NCBI GenBank assembly: GCA_033837965.1
Contig: JAJLLM010000025.1
Coordinates: forward strand, 1 to 6,603
Length of the DNA: 6,603 nucleotides
From: Pseudazoarcus pumilus_A
Lineage (GTDB): Bacteria; Pseudomonadota; Gammaproteobacteria; Burkholderiales; Rhodocyclaceae
Reading direction: 5' to 3'
A program made the translations under genes and the position numbers. Of the stretch, positions 1-6,223 are shown in pieces. The first letter of the stretch is position 1; each line of letters begins with the position of its first letter. The notes under the pieces are model-generated. The model had not been told where the DNA came from and did not search any database. It saw only the letters and a program-made list of their open reading frames with translations.

Positions 1-1
1 G

Positions 2-208
2 TGCTCCGGGCGCTCCTACGCCGCCTATCGGCGCGATGAGTACAGCGGCGCAGGGGCTACCGGTGAACGGGTTGCCCACTTGTCCCGGCCCGCGCCCACG
101 ACGGACTTCACCGTCGCGCCGTCCCGCTCGATGAGCGAATCGATGCTGGAAACCGCCTGTTTGATAGCTGGGGAGGACCGCCCCAAGGACTCCGGCACAC
201 CGGAGTGA
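2..208 (+). CDS. Possible 3' end of an unrecognised gene (partial)
   Basis: The plus-strand frame is open from the window edge to a TGA at 206-208, giving 68 residues that start CSGRSYAAYRRDEYSGAGAT and end KDSGTPE. About 80% of third positions are G or C by my hand count, as in real genes here. That count does not settle the strand, because an antisense frame (25-258, 77 codons) shares the same third positions. I prefer the plus strand because it runs in from outside the window and lies in the same direction as the next gene. I recognise no domain, membrane segment or motif. It could be the C-terminal tail of a larger protein or a decayed remnant, and the antisense frame could be the real one instead. 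Confidence 0.3.
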   Translation, partial: CSGRSYAAYRRDEYSGAGATGERVAHLSRPAPTTDFTVAPSRSMSESMLETACLIAGEDRPKDSGTPE

Positions 209-356
209 GCAAACAGGCGAAAGGCGGGATGGGATGGAAACAGAAGTTGACCGGCCACATCGATTGCCTGTCCGGGTGAGCTGCTACGTTCGGCATATTA
301 ACCACGGGGCCCCTGGGCCCGCACCGGGCTGGAAGCGCCCGCCCACCACCGCCAAC

Positions 357-361
357 AGGAG
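357..361 (+). promoter_or_regulatory. Ribosome binding site deciding the start at 369
   Basis: AGGAG lies 7 nt before the ATG at 369. The same frame is open back to an ATG at 234, but that start has no comparably good site and would bury the signal peptide 45 residues inside the protein. No convincing -35/-10 pair is visible in the 209-368 gap. The AT-rich CATATT at 294-299 is the only -10-like element, and it has no -35 partner at proper spacing. Confidence 0.7.
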
Positions 362-368
362 CCACCCG

Positions 369-650
369 ATGAAGACCCTGCTCGCCAGTGCCGCCCTCGC
401 CCTTGTCGCCGTCTCCGGCTTGGCCGCCCACGCCTACGCGCAGTCCCGCACCGACTGGCAGCCCAGCTGCAAGACCCTGGGCTGCATCGAACCCGACGCC
501 GGCCTGCGCGCGCCCGAGGGCGCCGAGCTGACGATCGAACAATGCGACGCAGGCAAGGGCATCTACAGCCGATATCGCTACGAACGCCGGGCCGAGGGCT
601 GGGCGCTGGTCGGGTCGCTGGAGTCGATGCGGCCGAATTGCGAGGGGTGA
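369..650 (+). CDS. Small secreted four-cysteine protein, function unknown
   Basis: This 93-residue protein begins with a classical Sec signal peptide: MKT, then a hydrophobic stretch at about residues 4-20, then an AYA|Q cleavage site after residue 24. The mature part is about 69 residues and carries four cysteines (C34, C39, C59, C91), enough for two disulfides in the periplasm. Residues 66-88 read like alternating beta strands (YSRYRYERR, WALVGSLES). No metal-binding or enzymatic motif stands out and I do not recognise the family. It has a strong AGGAG site, its own direction of reading, and GC-rich third positions, so it looks like a real gene. Its 3' end faces the recombinase gene across a 96-nt gap. 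A role in metal stress can be guessed only from its neighbours, and the sequence does not show it. Confidence 0.75.
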   Translation: MKTLLASAALALVAVSGLAAHAYAQSRTDWQPSCKTLGCIEPDAGLRAPEGAELTIEQCDAGKGIYSRYRYERRAEGWALVGSLESMRPNCEG

Positions 651-746
651 TGGGTCGGGACTGGTCCGGTTTCGATCCGAAGCGGACATTCGGTTATGCA
701 CGACTGGCAGCTCGAACGAGCCATGCAGCCTTGCGGCCGCAAGCGG
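651..746. other. Convergent intergenic gap rich in inverted repeats
   Basis: These 96 nt separate the ends of the plus-strand secreted-protein gene and the minus-strand recombinase gene. They contain several short dyads: a possible 6-bp stem with a 3-nt loop at 669-683 (one G-U pair, arms around TTCG/CGAA), GCTCG-AA-CGAGC at 710-721, and a perfect palindrome at 730-743. None is followed by a T-run in either direction, so a standard intrinsic terminator is not supported. Confidence 0.5.
730..743. repeat. Perfect 14-bp palindrome CTTGCGGCCGCAAG
   Basis: Every base pairs with its partner on the other half, and the centre is GCGGCCGC. It sits 3 nt past the recombinase stop codon (747-749). It has no loop, so it looks more like a double-stranded protein-binding or recombination site than an RNA hairpin. 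No T-tract follows it. Confidence 0.6.
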
Positions 747-1367
747 CTAAATCTCGGTCTGTTCCGCGAGCTCCAGGGCATCATCCAGCTCGACGCCGAG
801 GTAACGGACGGTACTCTCGATCTTGGTGTGACCCAGAAGTAGCTGGATGGCTCGAAGGTTTCGTGTGCGCCTGTAGATTAGCGCAACCTTTGTCCTGCGC
901 ATGCTATGCGTTCCGTACCGCGATTCATCGAGTCCGATCTGTCGTACCCAATTGTGGACGATGCGCGAATACTGCCGCGACGTCAGGTGTGTCGATCGAA
1001 GAACCCTGCTCGGAAAAAGATAGTCGCCGGGGCCCAGCGCTCTCTCGCTAATCCAGAGGTCGACGGCAAGCCTCGTCTGCTCGGTAATCTCGAACTGGAC
1101 GGGCGTCTGTGTCTTCTGCTGCATCACCATGGCACGGCGCAGGATTTGAGATGCGCGACGGATGTCACTGACCCTCAATCTTACGAGGTCACACGCCCGC
1201 AGTTTGGAGTCGATGGCGAGATTGAACAATGCCAAGTCTCGCGTCCGACCGGAAATTTGCAGCCGGACCCGGATGGCGTAGATCTCATTCAGCCTGAGCG
1301 GGGCCTTTTGGCCGACCAGCCTTCCCTTGTTCCAGGCATCGCGATGGTCAAGCGTCTTGGCGGACAT
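747..1367 (-). CDS. Compact tyrosine recombinase/integrase
   Basis: This 206-residue protein would cut and rejoin DNA through a phosphotyrosine intermediate. The catalytic set is complete: R57 (in AIDSKLRACDLVRLRV), K85 (VMQQKTQ), H154 and R157 (THSMRR), H180 (LLLGHTK) and the nucleophile Y189 (TVRYLGV). Family integrases usually have 300-400 residues with an N-terminal SAM-like core-binding domain. Here only about 40 residues precede the catalytic domain, so the protein is nearly catalytic domain alone. It resembles the short integrase-like proteins seen on proteobacterial accessory DNA. I chose the ATG at 1367 over an upstream GTG at 1400 because AGGAG lies 6 nt before it. By hand count GC3 is about 72%, and 14 arginines use AGG, AGA or CGA, unlike the pump genes, which suggests separate acquisition. 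Same strand as ynfA, 63 nt downstream of it. Confidence 0.9.
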   Translation of the reverse strand: MSAKTLDHRDAWNKGRLVGQKAPLRLNEIYAIRVRLQISGRTRDLALFNLAIDSKLRACDLVRLRVSDIRRASQILRRAMVMQQKTQTPVQFEITEQTRLAVDLWISERALGPGDYLFPSRVLRSTHLTSRQYSRIVHNWVRQIGLDESRYGTHSMRRTKVALIYRRTRNLRAIQLLLGHTKIESTVRYLGVELDDALELAEQTEI

Positions 1368-1368
1368 G

Positions 1369-1390
1369 GCAGTCTCCTGCGCGGGACTGC
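1369..1390 (-). promoter_or_regulatory. Possible hairpin holding the recombinase ribosome binding site
   Basis: In the minus-strand transcript GCAGUC (1390-1385) can pair with GACUGC (1374-1369) across a 10-nt loop. The Shine-Dalgarno AGGAG (1378-1374) lies in the loop and the first base of the 3' arm, and the AUG begins 1 nt after the stem. Such a fold could limit initiation. A 6-bp dyad can occur by chance, so regulation is inferred only. Confidence 0.35.
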
Positions 1391-1430
1391 GATCTTGCAC
1401 CCGGTTGCATGCAGCCTGGATAGTGCGGGT

Positions 1431-1763
1431 CTAGCGCTGCCAGTGGGCCAACAGCAGGACAGTGACACCCGCGAGGATCAGGGCCGAGCCGGCCAGGTCG
1501 TAGCGGTCGGGGCGGATGCCGTCGACCGCCCACAGCCAGCCCATCGCCAACGTGACGTACACACCGCCATAGGCCGCGTAAACTCGCCCCGAGGCCGCCG
1601 GGTGGAGGGTCAGAAGCCATGCGAAGGCCGCGAGCGCGAGGGCGGCTGGCAGAAGCCACCAGGCCGAAGCCTGGTGGCGGGCCCAAAGCCAGACCAGCCA
1701 GCAGCCGACGATTTCCGCAAGCGCCGTCAGCGCAAACAATCCGAGGGCGGCTGGCAGCGTCAT
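1431..1763 (-). CDS. ynfA: YnfA-family (UPF0060) small membrane protein
   Basis: This 110-residue protein matches the usual family length (E. coli YnfA, 108). The family hallmark is present at residues 51-70 (LTLHPAASGR followed by VYAAYGGVYV), as is the conserved acidic AEIVGCW with E17 in the first helix. Four membrane segments are visible at about 4-26, 35-53, 61-80 and 92-107. YnfA proteins are related to small multidrug resistance (SMR) transporters and sit in the inner membrane; their substrates are poorly defined. The ATG at 1763 is preferred over one at 1805 because GAGGA lies 7 nt before it and the protein then begins like its relatives. The gene starts 10 nt after the czcA stop, so it is probably the last gene of the efflux operon. 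A role in metal export is an inference from position. Confidence 0.93.
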   Translation of the reverse strand: MTLPAALGLFALTALAEIVGCWLVWLWARHQASAWWLLPAALALAAFAWLLTLHPAASGRVYAAYGGVYVTLAMGWLWAVDGIRPDRYDLAGSALILAGVTVLLLAHWQR

Positions 1764-1770
1764 GCTGATG

Positions 1771-1775
1771 TCCTC
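1771..1775 (-). promoter_or_regulatory. ynfA ribosome binding site overlapping the czcA stop
   Basis: GAGGA (1775-1771) is 7 nt before the ynfA ATG and shares the GA of the czcA TGA stop (1776-1774). A ribosome ending czcA would be over the ynfA initiation site, which favours translational coupling. Confidence 0.7.
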
Positions 1776-4700
1776 ATGCAGGGTCCCTCGTGTCGTTGCC
1801 GTCACGATGCAGCAGGCGATAGAGCGCCGGCAACACCAGCAGGGTCAGCAGCGTCGAGGACACAATACCGCCGATCACCACCGTCGCCAGCGGTCGCTGG
1901 ACTTCGGCACCCGCGCCGACGTTGAAGGCCATCGGCACGAACCCGAGCGAAGCCACCAGCGCGGTCATCAGCACCGGCCGGAGCCGACCCAGTGCGCCGT
2001 CGCGGATCGCACCATCGAGCCGGTCACCCTCCAGCCGCAGCTTGCGGATGAACGAAATCATGACGATACCGTTCAGAACTGCCACGCCCGACAGCGCGAT
2101 GAAGCCAACTCCCGCCGAGATCGACAATGGGATGTCCCGCAGCCACAGGGCCAACACGCCGCCGGTCAGCGCCAGTGGTACGCCGCTGAAGATCACCGCG
2201 GCGTCCCGTCCCGATCCAAACGCCATGAACAGCAGGCCGAAGATCAGCACCAGGGTCACAGGAACCACAACGGACAGCCGTTGGCTCGCCGCGATCAGCT
2301 GTTCGAAGGTGCCGCCGTAGTCCACCCAATAGCCCGGCGGCACGGTCACCTCGGTATCGATGCGCTGGCGAAGCTCCGCCACGAAACTGCCCAGGTCACG
2401 ACCGCGAACGTTGGCAGTCACCACGATGCGGCGCTTGCCGTTCTCGCGATTGATCTGGTTGGGACCCTCGACGATCTCGAGGGTAGCTAGTTCCCGCAGC
2501 GGCACCGTGGTCGGGTTGCCGCTGGTCCAGTTCGCGCCCCGACTGGTTTCGTCGCCATCCCCGGCGTGGGAGGGCAAAGGCACCGGGAGATCCGCCAGAC
2601 GAGCCGGGTCGGACCGAAGTGCCTCGGGGAGCCGCACGACGAGATCGAAGCGGCGGTCCCCCTCGAACAGCTGGCCAGCGACCGTGCCGCCGACCGCTGT
2701 TCCCACGGCATCCTGTACAGCCACCTGGTTCAGGCCGTAGCGCACCAAGCCCTCCGGATTGGGGGTGATGGTCAGCAGCGGCAGGCCAGTGGCCTGCTCG
2801 AGCTTGACGTCGGCCGCGCCAGGAATCGCCTTGGCCACGGCTTCGAGCTGTTTGCCGACCTCCACCAGGGTGTCCAAGTCGTCTCCGTAGAGCTTGATGG
2901 CCACGTCCGCCCGCACGCCCGAGATCAGCTCGTTCATGCGCATCTGAATCGGCTGGGTGAACTCGTAGTTGTTGCCGGGCAACTGCTTCACTGCCGCCTC
3001 GATCTCGGCCACCAGCTCCGCCTTGGTCTTGCGCGGATCGGGCCACTGGTCGCGCGGCTTGAGCATGACGAAGGTGTCGGCAACGGACGGCGGCATCGGG
3101 TCCGTTGCAACTTCCGCCGTGCCCAGTTTGCCGAACACACGCTCGACTTCCGGAAACTGTTTGATCCGCGCTTCCAGCGTGGACTGCATGATCACGGCCT
3201 GGCCCAGGCTGGTGCCGGGGATGCGCAGCGCATGCAGCGCGATGTCTCCCTCATCGAGGCTGGGGATGAACTCCGAGCCCAGGCGGGAGGCAAGCAGGCC
3301 GAACATCACCACTAAAACCGCCGCGGCGGCTACGACAGGGAGGCGGAACCGCAGCGCCCAGTCCAGGGCGGGTGCATACGCGCGGCGGATGGCCCGCAGC
3401 AGCCGGCTTTCCTGCTCTTGCACCTTGCCGCCGAGTAACACCGCGATCGCCGCCGGTACGAAGGTCAGAGACAGCAGCATTGCCGCGGTCAGCGCCAGCA
3501 CGACGGTGAAGGCCATTGGATGGAACATCTTGCCTTCAATGCCGCTGAGCGCGAACACGGGCAGGTATACGGCCGCAATGATGGCCACGCCGAACAAGCT
3601 GGGCTTGATAACTTCGGCCGTTGCCGACGCCGTCAGATCGAAGCGTTCCTCACGCGTCAACAGCCGCCCCAGCGCGTGCTGGCAGTCGCCGAAGCGGCGG
3701 ATGCAGTTCTCGATGATGATCACGGCGCCGTCCACGATCAGGCCAAAGTCCAGCGCGCCCAGGCTCATCAGGTTGCCGGACACCCCTCCGCGCACCATGC
3801 CGGTGATCGTCATCAGCATCGCGATCGGGATCACCGCGGCGGTTATCAACGCGGCCCGGATGTTGCCCAGCAGGAGCAGCAGCACGACGATGACCAGCAG
3901 CGCGCCTTCGACCAGGTTCTTTGTGACGGTGGCGATGGTGCGGTCGACCAGCAAGGTGCGGTCATACACCGGCGTGGCCTCCACGCCCGGCGGCAGGGAC
4001 TTGGAGACCTCGGCCAGGCGTTCGGCCGTGGCGCGGGCCACGGCGCGGCTGTTCTCGCCCACCAGCATGAACACCGTGCCCAGCACGACTTCTTCGCCGT
4101 TCTGGGTCGCGGCGCCCGTGCGCAGTTCGGGGCCTTCGCCGACCTCGGCGACATCGCCGACCCGGATCGGCACGCCGTCGCGGCGGTCCAGCACGATCCG
4201 GCGCAAAGCCTCGAGGTCGGCGACCTGGCCGGGCACGCGCACCAGGTACTGCTGGCCGTTGCGCTCGATGTAACCCGCGCCGATGTTCTGGTTGTTGCGC
4301 GCCACGGCGTCCACGACGTCCTGCAGCGTGAATCCGTAGGCGACCAGGCGGGCCGGATCCGGGGTGACGTGGATCTGCCGGGCGAAGCCGCCGATGGTGT
4401 TGACCTCGGTAACCCCGGGCGTGTTGCGCAGCTGCGGGCGAACCACCCAGTCCTGCAGCGTGCGCAGGTCGGTGGGCGTCCACGGCGTGCCGTCGGGTTT
4501 GGTTGCGCCCGGGGCGGCTTCCACCGTGTACATGTAGATCTCGCCCAGGCCCGTGGCAACAGGCCCTAGTTCGGGCTCCAAGCCGGGCGGCAGCTGCGAC
4601 TTCGCCTGCTGCAGGCGCTCCGCCACCTGTTGGCGGGCGAAGTAGATGTCGGTGCCGTCTTCGAACACCACCGTCACCTGCGACAGTCCATAACGCGACA

Positions 4701-4974
4701 GCGAGCGGGTGTATTCAAGCCTGGCCAGGCCGGCGATCGCCATTTCGATCGGGAACGTCACCCGCTGCTCTGATTCCAGCGGCGAATAGCCCGGTGCTTC
4801 CGTGTTGATCTGGACCTGGACATTGGTGATGTCCGGTGTCGCGTCGATCGGCAGCTTGGTGAAGCTCCAGACGCCCAGCGCACAGATCGCCAGGGTCAGG
4901 AGCAGCATCAACCAGCGGTGTGCGATCGCGAACCGGATGAAGCGTTCGAGGAAGCCAGGCTTCTCAGTGGTCAT
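1774..4974 (-). CDS. czcA: CzcA-family heavy-metal efflux RND pump
   Basis: This 1066-residue inner-membrane pump has full family length and uses the proton gradient to drive metal cations into a CzcB/CzcC channel. TM1 is near residues 20-38, followed by a porter domain. The TM4 relay motif is DFGLIVDGAVIIIEN, with D409, D415 and E422 spaced as in C. metallidurans CzcA (D402, D408, E415). Further helices lie near 356-392, 460-515 and 547-563. A second porter domain and a C-terminal helix set at about 900-1055 follow. The DFG/DGA pattern marks divalent-cation pumps (HME1-3 types). By hand alignment from memory, the three CusA copper-binding methionines correspond to H581, V631 and E682, which argues against Cu/Ag. 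Residues 801-822 form a polar, glycine-rich stretch that looks like a linker. The start overlaps czcB by 11 nt; only a weak GGGGG site precedes it, 6 nt upstream. Confidence 0.96.
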   Translation of the reverse strand: MTTEKPGFLERFIRFAIAHRWLMLLLTLAICALGVWSFTKLPIDATPDITNVQVQINTEAPGYSPLESEQRVTFPIEMAIAGLARLEYTRSLSRYGLSQVTVVFEDGTDIYFARQQVAERLQQAKSQLPPGLEPELGPVATGLGEIYMYTVEAAPGATKPDGTPWTPTDLRTLQDWVVRPQLRNTPGVTEVNTIGGFARQIHVTPDPARLVAYGFTLQDVVDAVARNNQNIGAGYIERNGQQYLVRVPGQVADLEALRRIVLDRRDGVPIRVGDVAEVGEGPELRTGAATQNGEEVVLGTVFMLVGENSRAVARATAERLAEVSKSLPPGVEATPVYDRTLLVDRTIATVTKNLVEGALLVIVVLLLLLGNIRAALITAAVIPIAMLMTITGMVRGGVSGNLMSLGALDFGLIVDGAVIIIENCIRRFGDCQHALGRLLTREERFDLTASATAEVIKPSLFGVAIIAAVYLPVFALSGIEGKMFHPMAFTVVLALTAAMLLSLTFVPAAIAVLLGGKVQEQESRLLRAIRRAYAPALDWALRFRLPVVAAAAVLVVMFGLLASRLGSEFIPSLDEGDIALHALRIPGTSLGQAVIMQSTLEARIKQFPEVERVFGKLGTAEVATDPMPPSVADTFVMLKPRDQWPDPRKTKAELVAEIEAAVKQLPGNNYEFTQPIQMRMNELISGVRADVAIKLYGDDLDTLVEVGKQLEAVAKAIPGAADVKLEQATGLPLLTITPNPEGLVRYGLNQVAVQDAVGTAVGGTVAGQLFEGDRRFDLVVRLPEALRSDPARLADLPVPLPSHAGDGDETSRGANWTSGNPTTVPLRELATLEIVEGPNQINRENGKRRIVVTANVRGRDLGSFVAELRQRIDTEVTVPPGYWVDYGGTFEQLIAASQRLSVVVPVTLVLIFGLLFMAFGSGRDAAVIFSGVPLALTGGVLALWLRDIPLSISAGVGFIALSGVAVLNGIVMISFIRKLRLEGDRLDGAIRDGALGRLRPVLMTALVASLGFVPMAFNVGAGAEVQRPLATVVIGGIVSSTLLTLLVLPALYRLLHRDGNDTRDPA

Positions 4975-6223
4975 GCGAGGCCCCCGACTTCTCGATGTCG
5001 GCCTTCACGATGTAGCTCTGGGCGACCACGACCGGATCGCCGGCCTTGAGGCCTGACAGGACTTCGACATTGACGCCGTCGCGGCGACCCAGCTCCAGCG
5101 GCCGGATCTCGTAGTCGTCGCCAAAGCGCACGAACACCACGTCCCAGTCGCGGAAACGCTGCAGCGCCGCCAGCGGCACCATCAGGTCCACGGTCTGCTC
5201 GGCCACGGTGACGCGGGCGCGGACCGCGGCGCCCGGGCGCCAGCGGCCGTCGGCGTTGTCCACGGTGGCGCGGGCCACCGTGCTCTGGCTGGCCGTGGCC
5301 GTGCCGGGCAACACCCGGTCGAGCGTGGTGCGGGCGCTGACGCCGTCGCTAAGCCGCGTCACTTCGACCGGCAGTCCGGGGGTGATGTGCTGGGCATCGG
5401 CGCCGAACAGATGCAGGTCCACCCACAGCGCCGACAGGTCGGCAATTTCGAACAGGGGTTGCTCGCCCGCAAGATCGCCCACGGCGACATTGCGCGCCAG
5501 CACCGTGCCGGCCAGGGGCGCGGTCACCGCGTAGTCCGAGAGGCTGACATTGCTCTCGACCGTCGCCAGCGCCTGGCCGGCGCGCACCGTGTCGCCCAGG
5601 CCCACGCGCACGGCCTTCACCGGCCCCGGGAAGCGGGCCACGATGCGGGCATGCCGGCCTTCAATAGGCGTGAGCAGGCCCTGCACGTCATGTTCGTCGC
5701 GGATCACACCGGGCCCGGCGGCGGCGATCTCGATGCCGGCATCCTTGGCCACCGGGGCCGGGATCGTGGTGCGGCCCTCGTAGCTGGGGAACGACCAGCT
5801 CAGCGTCTGGCCATCGATGCGGGCGGTGACGGCCACATCGAACGAATGTGGCTCGTAAACCTCTAGGCTGCCGAGCAGGTAGTCGTCTTTGGGCGTGAAC
5901 GCATGCGTGTCGGTGATGTCGCCCAAGCGCGTGAGCACGACCGTCAGCTCGCCAGCGGTCGGCGGCAGCGGCTCGCCGTCCTTGTACAGCCAGGCGCGGT
6001 ACTCGGGCGGCACCCCATCCTCGTAGATCGCCAGCTCGACGGAATAAGGGCCTTGGGTGAGCATCCGCCCGTTGTGGGCGCCCTTGGCGGGTTCGGCCTC
6101 CGCCTCGGCGTGGTCGTCGTGGTCACCGCCCTCGCCGTGGGCGTGGGCATCGGGCTCGGCACCCCCGCAGGCCGCGAGGCCCAGGGTGAGTAGGACGGGC
6201 AGCAGGAAATGGCGCAAGTTCAT
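4964..6223 (-). CDS. czcB: CzcB-family periplasmic adaptor, probable lipoprotein
   Basis: This 419-residue membrane-fusion protein links the CzcA pump to the CzcC channel. A lipoprotein signal is clear: MNLRHF, a hydrophobic core, then the lipobox LAAC with C19. After it comes a His/Asp-rich stretch (residues 25-50; H27, H29, H35, H38, H50) that could bind metal, and the protein ends GASHDH. Residues about 55-150 look like the extra N-terminal domain of CzcB-like adaptors (AHNGRML, ELAIYEDGVPPEYRAWLY). Residues about 190-262 form the lipoyl-like barrel-sandwich (FPGPVKAVRVGLGDTV, TAPLAGTVLARNVAVGD) with little alpha-helical hairpin between the halves, and 263-345 form the beta-barrel. The ATG at 6223 is chosen because the lipobox follows directly and it forms an ATGA overlap with the czcC stop. 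The open frame runs 49 codons further, but that stretch is czcC sequence in another frame. Confidence 0.94.
   Translation of the reverse strand: MNLRHFLLPVLLTLGLAACGGAEPDAHAHGEGGDHDDHAEAEAEPAKGAHNGRMLTQGPYSVELAIYEDGVPPEYRAWLYKDGEPLPPTAGELTVVLTRLGDITDTHAFTPKDDYLLGSLEVYEPHSFDVAVTARIDGQTLSWSFPSYEGRTTIPAPVAKDAGIEIAAAGPGVIRDEHDVQGLLTPIEGRHARIVARFPGPVKAVRVGLGDTVRAGQALATVESNVSLSDYAVTAPLAGTVLARNVAVGDLAGEQPLFEIADLSALWVDLHLFGADAQHITPGLPVEVTRLSDGVSARTTLDRVLPGTATASQSTVARATVDNADGRWRPGAAVRARVTVAEQTVDLMVPLAALQRFRDWDVVFVRFGDDYEIRPLELGRRDGVNVEVLSGLKAGDPVVVAQSYIVKADIEKSGASHDH

Noticed and set aside
307..320. GGGCCC-CT-GGGCCC inverted/direct repeat before the secreted-protein gene
   Set aside because: Expected by chance in such GC-rich sequence; no T-run for a terminator and no known operator match.
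669..683. Possible terminator hairpin after the secreted-protein gene
   Set aside because: The stem is about 6 bp with a wobble pair and no T-tract follows, so it is noted only as a dyad.
108..701. Minus-strand open frame of 197 codons over the secreted-protein gene
   Set aside because: Low-complexity Gly/Ala/Arg composition, and it is antisense to a gene with a signal peptide and strong ribosome site.
1395..1413. TTGCA direct repeat and TGCATGCA palindrome between ynfA and the recombinase gene
   Set aside because: Too short to separate from chance; no promoter elements are aligned with them.
906..1925. Plus-strand open frame of 339 codons over the recombinase, ynfA and czcA end
   Set aside because: It crosses three well-supported minus-strand genes and has no recognisable domain.
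2969..4273. Long plus-strand open frame (434 codons) opposite czcA
   Set aside because: It lies wholly inside the antisense of a full-length CzcA with intact motifs. Ser/Arg/Thr-rich composition and no domain fit a GC-rich shadow frame.
3520..4569. Plus-strand open frame of 349 codons rich in His, Gln and Asp
   Set aside because: Antisense shadow of czcA; the His/Gln-rich composition is what reverse-reading such a membrane pump gives.
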